The notes: generated from the letters alone by a model not told the origin. A stretch of 64,000 nt of DNA from Pelagibius marinus (GCF_014925385.1 NZ_JACSDK010000018.1:124001-188000); one strand, 5' to 3'. Counted from the first letter of the stretch, positions 28,359 through 36,931 are shown. A program made the numbers and translations.

Positions 28359-28901
28359 TTACTCTTCCAGGAAGGCCTTGTCGGCTTCCGGCCCCAGTCC
28401 CAGCTTGCCCTGTTCCCCGATCAGCGCCTTGACGCGCGGGTCGTGGCGGAACCACTGTTTGGTTTCCTTGGCATCCGCGGTGTAGCCGTTGTTCTCGGCC
28501 CAGGCCTTGAGAAAGCGGTTGGCGCCGCGCCACTCTCCGTCAGGCGCTTCGCGGACAAACTGCAGCGCGAAGAGCCTGACACCATGGTTGGTCATGAAGA
28601 GTCCGTCGGCGACGACTTTCTTGCCGAGGAAGGGCAGCAGTTCGACCTGCGTGCCGCTGAAGGGTGTCGAGTTCTTGACCGGAAGGACCAGCGTTCCGTC
28701 GTCGAGTAGCAGACCAAGTTGCCGGCGTCCGGCGCCGCCGTCGGTCGGGCAATCGTCTTTCAGCTCGCAGAGCACGTCGACCACTTTGGCCTCGAAGCGC
28801 GCGGTTTCCTCATTGGGCAGACCCCAGCTGTTGGCGGCCTGCGCGGTGCCGGCAAGGAACATGCCGGCGGTCAATACAAAGGCAAAGGTCCTGGGATGCA
28901 T
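28359..28901 (-). CDS. Secreted hypothetical protein
   Basis: 180 residues with a signal peptide (about 1-22, MHPRTFAFVLTAGMFLAGTAQA). The mature part has a beta-rich segment (FEAKVVDVLCELKDDCP, then GRRQLGLLLDDGTLVLPV and KKVVADGLFMTNHGVRLFAL) and a helical C-terminal end. Its layout, a V-D-x-x-C motif, a second cysteine, then G-L-L-x-D-G, mirrors the neighbouring 28906-29358 protein, so the two may be distant relatives. ATG 28901 has GGGGAG upstream. It is 4 bases downstream of that neighbour, one operon. Confidence 0.65.
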   Translation of the reverse strand: MHPRTFAFVLTAGMFLAGTAQAANSWGLPNEETARFEAKVVDVLCELKDDCPTDGGAGRRQLGLLLDDGTLVLPVKNSTPFSGTQVELLPFLGKKVVADGLFMTNHGVRLFALQFVREAPDGEWRGANRFLKAWAENNGYTADAKETKQWFRHDPRVKALIGEQGKLGLGPEADKAFLEE

Positions 28902-28905
28902 GGCT

Positions 28906-29358
28906 CTACTCCCCGAACGGCTGGATGCCGTATTCTTCATGGGTCAGGTTCACGATGCCTTCATCCTTGAGCACTTTGTTGACCGAGAGGTACTTCAGAC
29001 CGTCGCGCTCATAGACATCGCCGTCGATGCTGATCTGGTGAGTCTGGATTTCAAGCAGGCCGGGATCGGCGAGGGTGTCGCTGCGTCCTTCGAACTCGAC
29101 GATGAAGTAGACATCGCCGTCTTCGGTCAGCAGTCCGACGGGGACGCCGCCGGCTGCGCACCAGATAGCGCACTGATGGTGCGCCGTGCCCTCGGCGTAC
29201 ATGATTCCCGAGAGGTAACACCAGGTATCGATGACCTCGCCGGTCAGTTCCATGGACTCGGCTTTCATCGGCATGGCCGTGGACGCCGCGCCCAGCGCGA
29301 GGCCCGGCGCGGAGAGAGAAAGCGTCAGGGCCAGCAATGGTGCAGAAATACGAAGCAT
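28906..29358 (-). CDS. Secreted Cys/His protein
   Basis: 150 residues with a signal peptide (about 1-24). The mature part reads ELTGEVIDTWCYLSG, then HHQCAIWCAAGGVPVGLLTE and DGDVYFIVEF: three cysteines and two histidines that could bind a metal or form a disulphide. I do not know a named function; similar periplasmic proteins occur beside copper genes. It is preceded by the cupredoxin gene and followed by the related 28359-28901 gene. Confidence 0.65.
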   Translation of the reverse strand: MLRISAPLLALTLSLSAPGLALGAASTAMPMKAESMELTGEVIDTWCYLSGIMYAEGTAHHQCAIWCAAGGVPVGLLTEDGDVYFIVEFEGRSDTLADPGLLEIQTHQISIDGDVYERDGLKYLSVNKVLKDEGIVNLTHEEYGIQPFGE

Positions 29359-29509
29359 GATGGTCTCCTTCGCCGTAGGAGTGGGTGAGAACTCAGGCAG
29401 AGGTTCCTGAGTATGTCAAAGCGGCGAAGGGAAGGTGGTCACATGCCTTCACAAGGATGTTAGGAGAGCCGGAGTGGCGCGCCGGCGGGTGCCGGCGCGC
29501 CCGCGCTCG

Positions 29510-30079
29510 TCAGCTGCCGGCGTTGGGGGGGTTAGTGAACACGACCTCGCCATGCATGTCCGCCTCGTAGTGGCCGGGCACGTTGCAGGCGAACTCCAGG
29601 TCCATTGGCCCGGAAAACTTCCACACCAGTTCCCCCGTCTCGCCCGGTTCCAGCAAGACGCTGTTGGGGTCGTCATGTCCCATGCCGGCCCCGTGTCCGC
29701 TGCCCATTTCACTGTAGTTGATGCCGGTGGCGGTCATAGCGCCCCTGTCCATCATCGCCATCATCTCCTCTTGATGGGCGGCGTGCATCGCCGCGGTGCC
29801 GATGTTGAACTCATGCAGCAGTTCGCCTGCGTTCGTGACGACGAAGCGGACCGTCTCGCCCGGGTGCACCGAAATGCGCTTCGGCTCGAAATGACTGTCG
29901 TTCATGTCGATCTCGACGGTACGGTCGGCCTCTGTGGGCTTGGCCGGCTGTCCGAAGCTCATGGCGGCGTCGTGGCCATGGCCGCCCGAATGCGAGCCGG
30001 CGGCGAGGGCGCTGCCCGAAGTGGACAGGGCTGCAGCGGCGAGGAGGGCGAGGACGGCTTTGGAAAGTACAATTCGCAT
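29510..30079 (-). CDS. Periplasmic cupredoxin (type 1 copper protein)
   Basis: 189 residues with a signal peptide (about 1-27) and a His-rich start (GSHSGGHGHDAAM). The cupredoxin fold carries the type 1 copper ligands: His in GELLHEFNIG, then Cys, His and Met in FACNVPGHYEADM. An inserted Met/His-rich loop (MHAAHQEEMMAMMDRGAM) may hold extra copper. It probably binds or carries copper in the periplasm, as CopI-like proteins do. It is 151 bases upstream of the two secreted proteins on the same strand. Confidence 0.9.
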   Translation of the reverse strand: MRIVLSKAVLALLAAAALSTSGSALAAGSHSGGHGHDAAMSFGQPAKPTEADRTVEIDMNDSHFEPKRISVHPGETVRFVVTNAGELLHEFNIGTAAMHAAHQEEMMAMMDRGAMTATGINYSEMGSGHGAGMGHDDPNSVLLEPGETGELVWKFSGPMDLEFACNVPGHYEADMHGEVVFTNPPNAGS

Positions 30080-30276
30080 TGATCATAAGGTCCTTTTTGT
30101 TCACTACGGTCGCATGGTAAGTGCTGCTGATGCCAAGGAAGCGGCTGCAGCCTGCGCCACGGCGGCGCACCGTGCGGGATTTTTGCAACGATGTCATGGG
30201 AATGGGACGCCCAGGCGTCAGTCGACCGGCCGGTCAGCTCGGTGGCGTTGCGCGCTCTGGGGTGTGCGTCACTGAC

Positions 30277-30633
30277 TCAGCCCGGCTGCCGTGGCGGGGG
30301 AGGATCGAAGCTGTGGAAAACCTGCTGCGACAGCTCGGCGCTGCCCACCGAAACCACGTCAAAGAAATAGGGGTCCAGAGAGAGGCTCACTGTGTCGAAC
30401 AGCGGGTGAAAATGGTGGCTGCAGTTCCGTTGATCGGCGGACGAAGGGGTTTCGCCGCTGGAAGGAAGACCATGATCGGCACAATCGGTGTTCGATTGCC
30501 CGCCGGACAGGGGATCTATGACTGCATGGGCATGGGCGGGCGGCAGGTTGAGCGCTACGGCCAGTGCCGCCACAACAGCCAGCATCCGGGCCAGGTCCAT
30601 CGCCGAAGCAATCATGCGCGCGCCTAAGTTCAT
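30277..30633 (-). CDS. Secreted small Cys/His protein, DUF2946-like
   Basis: 118 residues. An N-terminal hydrophobic segment (LAVVAALAVALNLPPAHAHA) is a signal peptide. The mature part has CADHG and CSHHFHP, then a C-terminal FDPPPPRQPG end that is common in small copper-associated proteins of proteobacteria (recalled, not searched). Start candidates are GTG 30636, ATG 30633 and ATG 30615; none has a strong ribosome site. It precedes the cupredoxin gene on the same strand. Confidence 0.55.
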   Translation of the reverse strand: MNLGARMIASAMDLARMLAVVAALAVALNLPPAHAHAVIDPLSGGQSNTDCADHGLPSSGETPSSADQRNCSHHFHPLFDTVSLSLDPYFFDVVSVGSAELSQQVFHSFDPPPPRQPG

Positions 30634-30790
30634 CACCAGCGAATCGGTTCCACTTGCTTGTTGCGGGGAGGGATGAGGGTTTCCCGCGATGGAAGGTCAA
30701 GTCATTGGCCACCAAGTTTGGTGCTCGGGAGCCGTGTGACAAGGTCGCTGCGGTAATGCTCGATTTTTGTCACTTCTGCCGCAGTGTCAT

Positions 30791-30916
30791 GCCGCCGCCC
30801 GCGCCGTCGCGGATTCGCCCCACGGCGTGCCGGCCATGGAGGACCGCCCGGCCTTCTTCCGCGAGGGCGTCATCGCCCGCGTGCCGCCGCAACCCAGCAG
30901 GATCGAAACACCATAG
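30791..30916 (+). pseudogene. 3' remnant of a second DUF1636 gene
   Basis: 41 codons plus a TAG stop, with no start: AAARAVADSPHGVPAMEDRP followed by AFFREGVIARVPPQPSRIET and a final Pro. The first 47 bases (30791-30837) are identical to 28219-28265 of the intact gene; after that the copies differ mainly at third positions and in the last codons (PPLPRL versus PPQPSRIETP). The similarity begins abruptly. Different natural ends show two alleles or orthologues, not a recent tandem copy. The rest of 30634-31032 holds nothing else I can support. Confidence 0.85.
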
Positions 30917-31032
30917 GGGAGCGGCGGTCGCCGGTTCCCGGTCTGCAGTCATGCTGAGGCCCGAAGCGCTCCTCCGCTGCGATCGAACTCCAAAGCAGGT
31001 TGGTTGCGTAATTGCGGTAAGCGGGCCTTCGC

Positions 31033-31770
31033 TCAATTGCTCGGGCAGCCGAGCAGCGTCGCCAGAACGTCTCTTGGGTGCAGAGGGATGGCCGCGCAGG
31101 CAGGTGTTGCCGCGAACTCCTGTGCGTCGGCGCCCAAAGCGGGGTGCGGCGCGGCGAGCGATGCGGCGGACTCGGCCCCGTTGCAGATTTGGCCGATGTC
31201 AATGCCGGCCAGCTTGAGGGTTGCCGGGGCCGCCATGATGATCGCTTCCTCTCCGAGGTTTTGGAAATTCTTGCCGGCCTGCTCGATACGGCGCGCCTCG
31301 TGGATCGTGGCGCCGTAGAGGCGCGGAGGTTCGCACTCGTCTCGGGGACGCTCCACGGCCACCTCGCCCGAATTGAGGCCGATGCGCACCCGCCGGGTGG
31401 GCAGGCCTGCCGAACGGCGGTGGGCGTTCTCCTCGGCGATCTGGCCGCTCAGCTCGGCTGCGGCCAGAAGCGCGAGCCGGGCCGATGACGCGTAGTGCGG
31501 AAAGGCCGTGTCCCAGAAGGCAAAGACGCCGTCGCCGGTGCTGCAGAGCACCGTCCCGCGGTTGCCTTCGATGACGTCCCGGATCAGTGCCAGGTTCTGG
31601 TTCAGGTACATCGCAATGCCGACGATGCCAAGCGCGCGGGCGAGCCCGGTCGAGTCTTCCATATCCGTGAACATGACCGTGGTCATGGTGCGTGTCAGGT
31701 GGACGGGCGAGACTGCCGGGGCGGTGCCGGGGCATCGTGGCAGACTGACCTCATGGTTCAGTGACCTCAT
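31033..31770 (-). CDS. Class III adenylate/guanylate cyclase domain protein
   Basis: 245 residues from ATG 31770, 8 bases after an AGGAGG site. The cyclase domain fills most of the protein: TVMFTDMEDSTGLA and CSTGDGVFAFWD supply the two metal-binding Asp residues. RIGLNSGEVAVERP and LYGATIHEARRIEQAG are the rest of the site, but the usual V-N-x-A-A-R is I-H-E-A-R-R, so the transition-state Asn is His while the Arg remains. Activity may therefore be altered. There is no membrane segment or separate sensor. It may make a cyclic nucleotide in the cytoplasm. Confidence 0.82.
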   Translation of the reverse strand: MRSLNHEVSLPRCPGTAPAVSPVHLTRTMTTVMFTDMEDSTGLARALGIVGIAMYLNQNLALIRDVIEGNRGTVLCSTGDGVFAFWDTAFPHYASSARLALLAAAELSGQIAEENAHRRSAGLPTRRVRIGLNSGEVAVERPRDECEPPRLYGATIHEARRIEQAGKNFQNLGEEAIIMAAPATLKLAGIDIGQICNGAESAASLAAPHPALGADAQEFAATPACAAIPLHPRDVLATLLGCPSN

Positions 31771-31942
31771 CACGCGACCTCCTCTGGTGCCGGCCTTTGC
31801 GGCTTTCGATGCCCTTGAGTGTGCCCGCACAACGCAAGCGCATCGTCAGAGGTCCGTTGAATGATCGTCATAACTTCGCGATAAACCGCGGAATTCCCCG
31901 CAAAAAAGGACTAGTCTCGGCATCCGGAAGGGGTGCCGTGCG

Positions 31943-33568
31943 TCAGGCCAGCAGCTGGCTGAGGTCGATGACGCCCTTTCCGAACTGCTGCTCGGCGTTT
32001 ACCGCGCTCTCGCCGTTCGGTTTGTCGACACTCAGAGGCACCGGATTGGCGGGTGTTCCACCCAGCCACGGCCAGTTCACGTTCAGGCTGCCGCTCGCCT
32101 TGACCGCGACCTTGACCCCGTTTCCGTCGGCGGGAGCGCCTGTGTCCGCGCGCTCCTTCGACTGCAGCAGGGCGACGGCGCCGGCCATGATGGCAGAGGC
32201 CCCGGAAGTCCCCCCGAAGAGCGTGTAGAGCGCGGAGCGGTCGTCGTTCTCCTGTTCCTCGGTCGAGAGGCTTTCGAGGACCCCGTCCGTGTAGCCCCGG
32301 GGGCCGGGCACGTCGGTGGTCAGCAGCCCCTGCGGCGAATAGTCGACTTCCAGTCCCGGATTTGCCGCCAGGTGAAGCATGAAATTGTGGTCGCGCCAGC
32401 CCGGCGCCTCGCGGTCGAGGCGGACTTCGTGACGGTTGTACATCTCTTCGTCGTCCGAAGGCGTGGCAATGGTGACTTTGCAGTCCGCGGCTTCGGCGCA
32501 GTAGTTCGAATAGGATGAACGCTTGGCCAGGTATGTCACCCCTGCAACGGAGATGATGCCGTTGTTGTCGTCGGCTTTATTCGCCGGGTAGATCAGGTGG
32601 TCGTAGCCGTTGTTGCCCGCGGCGCAGACGACGGGAATCTCGTTGCTCACTTCCTCCAGGATCTTTTCGAAGACGTCCCAGGCGAGTTGCCGGTCCGGAT
32701 CGGAGTCGTAGCGGCTCTCCTCGAGGTCGCTGCGATACCGGTTGGCACGCTTCGGGTCGGCGGCTTCGCGCGGAAAGTGGATGACCGACACGCCCTGGTC
32801 GCGGGCATAGAGGAAGGCGAAGATGAGCTGCTGCGCCGTCGGCTCGGCAGAGACGACAATGGGCAGAATTTCCGCGCCGGGAGCGACCCCCCAGTAGGGT
32901 ACCGGTCCGATGTCCGGCAATTCGGAATCTGCGCCGTTCCCCCCGTTACCCCCGTTTCCGCCGGCCTCCGCGGCGGGGTGACCCACCATGAGACCTGCAC
33001 AGGCCGTGCCGTGGCCGCCATAGCGCTGGCGGGACAGCTGGGCATCGTGGTGCCGAACGCCGAGACCGCCCGACAGCCGGTCGATCAACGCGTCGCCGTT
33101 GGCGTCGAGAAAACCTTTCGCCCAGTTCCAGGTGGCGGCGCTGACTAGACTGGCGTCAAGTGGGTCCTCCAAGCCGCGGTTCATCGGTTGCGCGACGTTC
33201 GCCTGTGCGAGCAGTGCCGGCGAGGCATCGGTGATCGCCGGTCCTGCGGCGTAGACGGCGCCGAAGGGGTGAACCGCGAAGTCGACGCTGGGCTTGATGC
33301 TCGGCGCGAGATTGGGATGCTTGTCGTTGACGCCGGTGTCGATCATGGCGATGACCTCGCCCGTTCCGGGCAGGATACCGTCGGGAAGATTGAGAAGTGT
33401 CCAGGCGTCCGGCTCGATCTCGTACCTTGCTTCCTCGTCGAATTCGGGCGCGTTGTTGGGGTCGGCGCCACCGGGCTTCGCGCGCACGGCACGGATCGCA
33501 ATCAGGTGCCAGAGGTAGTGGTACCAGTCGTAGAACTCGAAGCCTTGTTCTTGCAGATTCGCGGCCAT
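31943..33568 (-). CDS. Subtilisin-like serine protease (S8 family)
   Basis: 541 residues without a signal peptide. The catalytic triad is Asp77 (VIAMIDTGVND), His186 (YGGHGTACAGLM) and Ser455 (GGTSGASAIMAGAV), and the oxyanion Asn lies in VVCAAGNNGYDHL. A Gly/Asn-rich insert (about 205-215) follows the His. The enzyme looks complete, and absence of a signal suggests cytoplasmic action or non-classical export. GGAGGG precedes ATG 33568. It is 12 bases after the PAP2 gene and probably shares its transcript. Confidence 0.9.
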   Translation of the reverse strand: MAANLQEQGFEFYDWYHYLWHLIAIRAVRAKPGGADPNNAPEFDEEARYEIEPDAWTLLNLPDGILPGTGEVIAMIDTGVNDKHPNLAPSIKPSVDFAVHPFGAVYAAGPAITDASPALLAQANVAQPMNRGLEDPLDASLVSAATWNWAKGFLDANGDALIDRLSGGLGVRHHDAQLSRQRYGGHGTACAGLMVGHPAAEAGGNGGNGGNGADSELPDIGPVPYWGVAPGAEILPIVVSAEPTAQQLIFAFLYARDQGVSVIHFPREAADPKRANRYRSDLEESRYDSDPDRQLAWDVFEKILEEVSNEIPVVCAAGNNGYDHLIYPANKADDNNGIISVAGVTYLAKRSSYSNYCAEAADCKVTIATPSDDEEMYNRHEVRLDREAPGWRDHNFMLHLAANPGLEVDYSPQGLLTTDVPGPRGYTDGVLESLSTEEQENDDRSALYTLFGGTSGASAIMAGAVALLQSKERADTGAPADGNGVKVAVKASGSLNVNWPWLGGTPANPVPLSVDKPNGESAVNAEQQFGKGVIDLSQLLA

Positions 33569-33580
33569 GACACCCTCCGC

Positions 33581-34630
33581 CTATTGCCATTCGCGCTGGG
33601 CCGCGCGCATCGCGCCGTCCATCGCTTCGATCAGATAGGGCGCGACCCGGGCGGCGAGCTCGTGGCCCGCCTCGGTGTCGCTCGAGTAGTGCAGGCCGCC
33701 CCATTCGCGGTTTTCTCCCACCCGTCGTGCCCGGTGGAAGAGCGCCGAGATGCCGGGATGCTCCGGAAGGATGCGCTGGAAGACCTGCGCTACCGAGAAG
33801 GACTGGAAGGAGTGGTTCGAGGGGTAGGAGGCATGCGAGGGGACAGGCAATATGGGCCGCAGCCGCGGCTCGATGATGTTCGGCCGCCGGCGGTTGAAGC
33901 GGTCCTTGTAGATCAGGCCGACGATTTCGGTGACCTCCAGTACCGCGATGATCAGCCCCCGCGTCGCCTCGAAGCCACCGGCCGAGTCGATGCCGAGCGG
34001 TGCCGTATAGTCGGAGATCTCAAAAGTTGCCTGTCGCTCGATCTCGGCCCGCCTGATCGGGTCGTTGGCCAAGGCCGCCTGCAGGTCGAGGAGGCCGGCT
34101 GTCTCCAGCAGGCTCTCGCTCGGCCCCGGCGGGGGCGGTATCGCGATGTTCTCCCAGATCGCGCCGAGCAGCCGCCCCAGATCGTTGAGACCAAAGCGGC
34201 ACAGCCCCCGGTGCTCGTACCAGGAAGGCAGAGCTTCAGCGTCGAGCTCGAAGACTTCGCGGCCCCGGCCGCGGCCGCGTCCTCTACCGCGGCCCCTGCC
34301 GCGCCCCCGGCCGCGTCCCCGCCCTCTGCCGCGGCCACGGCCTTGGGCGGAACCGAGAGACAGCGCCAACACGCGTGTCTGAAGTTCCTCCTCAGGGGCG
34401 TCCCCCGTCGCGATCAGAAGAAGGTTGGGGGATATCGCCAGCTCGCTGCGCGTGGTCTTGCGGACGATGAATTCCGAGGATGGCAGGTACTCGCCCGCGA
34501 TGAGGAACTCGAGAAGGCCCGCACTGAAGTCGGGATTTGCCTCCAAACCCGCGACCAACTGGTACTCGCGCAACTCGTCGTGGCGAATGCGATAGCGGGC
34601 ATCTCTCAGACTTTGAGCAAGCGTAGGCAT
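33581..34630 (-). CDS. PAP2/vanadium haloperoxidase-like phosphatase with an Arg-Gly repeat
   Basis: 349 residues from ATG 34630 behind GAGGGGG. The C-terminal half has the acid-phosphatase/haloperoxidase triad: KDRFNRRRP (K-x6-R-P), YPSNHSF (PSxH) and RVGENREWGGLHYSSD (R-x5-H-x3-D). Residues 97-124 are 14 consecutive Gly-Arg pairs (34259-34342), encoded with varied synonymous codons. The build resembles bacterial vanadium-peroxidase-like proteins that act in the cytoplasm; neither metal nor substrate can be told. It lies between the SARP-like regulator and the subtilase. Confidence 0.82.
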   Translation of the reverse strand: MPTLAQSLRDARYRIRHDELREYQLVAGLEANPDFSAGLLEFLIAGEYLPSSEFIVRKTTRSELAISPNLLLIATGDAPEEELQTRVLALSLGSAQGRGRGRGRGRGRGRGRGRGRGRGRGRGREVFELDAEALPSWYEHRGLCRFGLNDLGRLLGAIWENIAIPPPPGPSESLLETAGLLDLQAALANDPIRRAEIERQATFEISDYTAPLGIDSAGGFEATRGLIIAVLEVTEIVGLIYKDRFNRRRPNIIEPRLRPILPVPSHASYPSNHSFQSFSVAQVFQRILPEHPGISALFHRARRVGENREWGGLHYSSDTEAGHELAARVAPYLIEAMDGAMRAAQREWQ

Positions 34631-34716
34631 GGACCACCCCCTCTTTCGCCCAGCGGCTCCCGGCAAGCCGGTCCACTCCCTCCGCTAGGGCAATGGACCG
34701 CAGCCGCCGCCCGAGT

Positions 34717-36411
34717 TTAGTTCGGGTGCGCCACCAGGCCGACGCGTGATAGACCCCTTTCGATAACAGCGGTGCCGAGCACTCCGGCGATCGGGTAGTC
34801 CCGGTCGTGAAGCAGCTCCAAGGAGAAATCCGGCTCCAGTTCGCGGATTCTCTGCAGTGTGTCGTAAGCTTCCTGGCCCTCGCCCATGTATCCCTGGCAG
34901 GAGGCGGTATAGCGCAGCGCGGGCAGGTAGTTCGGCTGCTGCGCGAGGACGCGCCTGCCGTGCGCGATGCCCTCGTCGAAGCGGCCTCTCAGCGTTGAGA
35001 GGATGCAGCAGGTGGTGTCGATGCAATAGCGGTAGGGCGGTGGCCCCCCCAGCTTTCGCGCGATCACCGCGTCTTTATAGCCCCGCTCCACGTCACCCAG
35101 ATAACCGAGCGTCAGTGCCCGCAGGTCGCGCGCGATTGCCAGGTTCGGGTTTGCGGCTACGGCGCGGTCGGCGAGGTCCAGGGCGTAGTGGTAGTCGCGA
35201 AGGATGAACGAGTAGGCATGGGCGGTCAGCGCCAGGGTGATGGGATTGTAGGGGTCGCTTTCCTCTGCGCGGCGCGCATAGTCGCGGACCTGTTCACAGA
35301 AGGCGCCACTGTGGCCGACCCGGCGCTCACCCAGGCGTGTCGCGTTGATGAAGAGAAGCCAGCCGAGATAGGAACTCTTCGGATCCAGCTCATAGGCGCG
35401 CAGCAGCATTTTCTCGGCGGAGTCGATGTCGGCATCCGTAAGGCGGAAGATCTGATAGATCGCCCCGATCGCCAGCCGCGATGCTTCATGGCGTGTCTCA
35501 TTGTGCGGCCGGGCCGGCCGGACGATCTGGTCCAGCGTGGCGAAGACCGAATCGTTCACGAAGGCGCCAAGATCGACTTGCTCCGGCGAAGCCAGTTCGC
35601 CGTCGCCGAACCTGCGGGTCTGGGACCACAGCACATGCCCGTCCTCGACCCTGTGCAATTGAACGGACAGGTTGGCGCCGCCGGCCAGCTTTGCCGGCTT
35701 CATGTGCAGGATCCAGTCCGGGCCGCTTGACGCCCCAAGCTGGGTGGCGGGCGCGCGGTCAATCCGCAGATCGATGAGGTCGACGGCGTCGACATTCAGG
35801 AAACTGCGTGCCGCCATGTCGAGAAACAGGTTCCCGACGGAGCAGACCTCGGGATCGAGCTCTGCCGGGGAATCGCCGTGCAATCCGATACAGGGCCGCG
35901 ACAAGGAAGGAGACGGGCTGTCCGCGGCAGGCTCCCGGACCAAGAGGGGCACTGACCTGTCGGCGCTCACGCCGCTGTCGGCCGCGTCCCGGCGGAACTG
36001 TCGTTCTCCACGCAGCCAATCCTCGAATTCCGGATCGCCGAGGTCGAGACCTTCGAGCAGCTCCTGGGTCGGGCCGTCGGGGGAGCTGTCGGCGAGGTCG
36101 ATCAACACGGCAGAGTGGTCAAGCCGGACAATCTCGCGGTCGGCGGAAATCGGTTCTATGCCGAGCGATCTGAAGTGCCGGCGCAGCCCGCTCAATTCCT
36201 GCCGCAGGCTGGCGGCGCCCTGTTCCTCGTCGCGCTCGCTCCAGAGTTTGTCCTGGATCCACTTGCGGCTGCGCACGCCGGTTTTTGCCAGGGCGAGGAG
36301 GGCGATCAGCGCCTTGGCTCTCTTGCCGCGGGGCGTGATATCCGTGCCGTCGCCGTTCTCGACGCGGAGGGGACCGCTCAGTTGGATCTTGATTCTTGGA
36401 ACCGCGTTCAC
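34717..36411 (-). CDS. SARP-type transcriptional regulator with TPR region
   Basis: 564 residues. The N terminus (about 1-100) is an OmpR-like winged helix as in SARP/BTAD regulators (IQLSGPLRVENGDGTDITP, RAKALIALLALAKTGVRSRK, WIQDKLWSERDEEQGAASLR). A middle region resembles the FlgO/adenylate-cyclase-associated beta domain (about 215-300, DWILHMKPAKLAGGANLSVQ), and the C-terminal half is tetratricopeptide-like helices. There is no membrane helix. It probably controls the PAP2 and subtilase genes downstream on its strand, possibly sensing through the TPR part. An inverted repeat 87 bases upstream may be its operator. Confidence 0.8.
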   Translation of the reverse strand: MNAVPRIKIQLSGPLRVENGDGTDITPRGKRAKALIALLALAKTGVRSRKWIQDKLWSERDEEQGAASLRQELSGLRRHFRSLGIEPISADREIVRLDHSAVLIDLADSSPDGPTQELLEGLDLGDPEFEDWLRGERQFRRDAADSGVSADRSVPLLVREPAADSPSPSLSRPCIGLHGDSPAELDPEVCSVGNLFLDMAARSFLNVDAVDLIDLRIDRAPATQLGASSGPDWILHMKPAKLAGGANLSVQLHRVEDGHVLWSQTRRFGDGELASPEQVDLGAFVNDSVFATLDQIVRPARPHNETRHEASRLAIGAIYQIFRLTDADIDSAEKMLLRAYELDPKSSYLGWLLFINATRLGERRVGHSGAFCEQVRDYARRAEESDPYNPITLALTAHAYSFILRDYHYALDLADRAVAANPNLAIARDLRALTLGYLGDVERGYKDAVIARKLGGPPPYRYCIDTTCCILSTLRGRFDEGIAHGRRVLAQQPNYLPALRYTASCQGYMGEGQEAYDTLQRIRELEPDFSLELLHDRDYPIAGVLGTAVIERGLSRVGLVAHPN

Positions 36412-36724
36412 AGCAAAAAAGCCTTTCAGGGTCCAAGAGTTCTGGGGGTATTCCTCACAAGAGATTAGAGCAAATGGTGCACTTCCCTAGAGAAGCAATT
36501 GTATTACTACTCAGGTATTACAATAAAAGGTGAATAATATTTCCAAATATTAACTATGGGTAGTAGAGTCGCGGTCTTTATAAGTTGAATACCCGGCCTC
36601 GTAATTAGCCGCTTACCCCGTCTCAAAGGGGTCGGGGATTTCGTCCTGCCGCCGCACCGGCAGGCTCTTCGACGTTTGTAGAGGAAGAATAAATGCTTGG
36701 GCGCGCTCGTGCCGCGCGGCCCCC
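36412..36724. promoter_or_regulatory. AT-rich regulatory gap with an inverted repeat (36498-36524)
   Basis: ATTGTATTAC and GTATTACAAT (36498-36507 and 36515-36524) form an inverted repeat with one mismatch and a 7-base spacer, in an AT-rich patch from about 36490 to 36560. It stands 87 bases before the SARP-like start, so it may be that gene's promoter or operator. From 36570 to 36724 nothing else is recognised. Confidence 0.4.
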
Positions 36725-36931
36725 TCAGCGGCGCTTCCATCCCAGGAAAGCGATACCGGCGCCGACCACGAAGGGCAGCCAGAAGATCAGCAGGGCTTCC
36801 TCCGTCAGCCACTCGTAGGAACGGCTGGCGTTGTTGGTGTAGAAGCCGGCGGCCATTTCGTTCAGGAAGATCCAGAACAGCAGGGCGCCGGCGCAAATGA
36901 CCCCACCCAGCAGCATCAAGAAAATACGCAT
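36725..36931 (-). CDS. Small two-helix membrane protein, copy A
   Basis: 68 residues: an N-terminal helix (about 3-24, RIFLMLLGGVICAGALLFWI), a short polar loop (FYTNNASRSYEWLTEEA), and a second helix (about 48-64). It is a paralogue of the next gene upstream (37013-37219): same length, same FLML-G-x6-GALLFWI and EAL-x-IFW-x-PF-x2-GA-x-I-x-F-x-GW pattern. Function unknown. Start ATG 36931. Confidence 0.72.
   Translation of the reverse strand: MRIFLMLLGGVICAGALLFWIFLNEMAAGFYTNNASRSYEWLTEEALLIFWLPFVVGAGIAFLGWKRR

Noticed and set aside
34259-34342. Short GC-rich repeats, considered as a CRISPR-like or slippage array
   Set aside because: The repeat unit is six bases, in frame inside a gene, with no spacers; it encodes Gly-Arg pairs.
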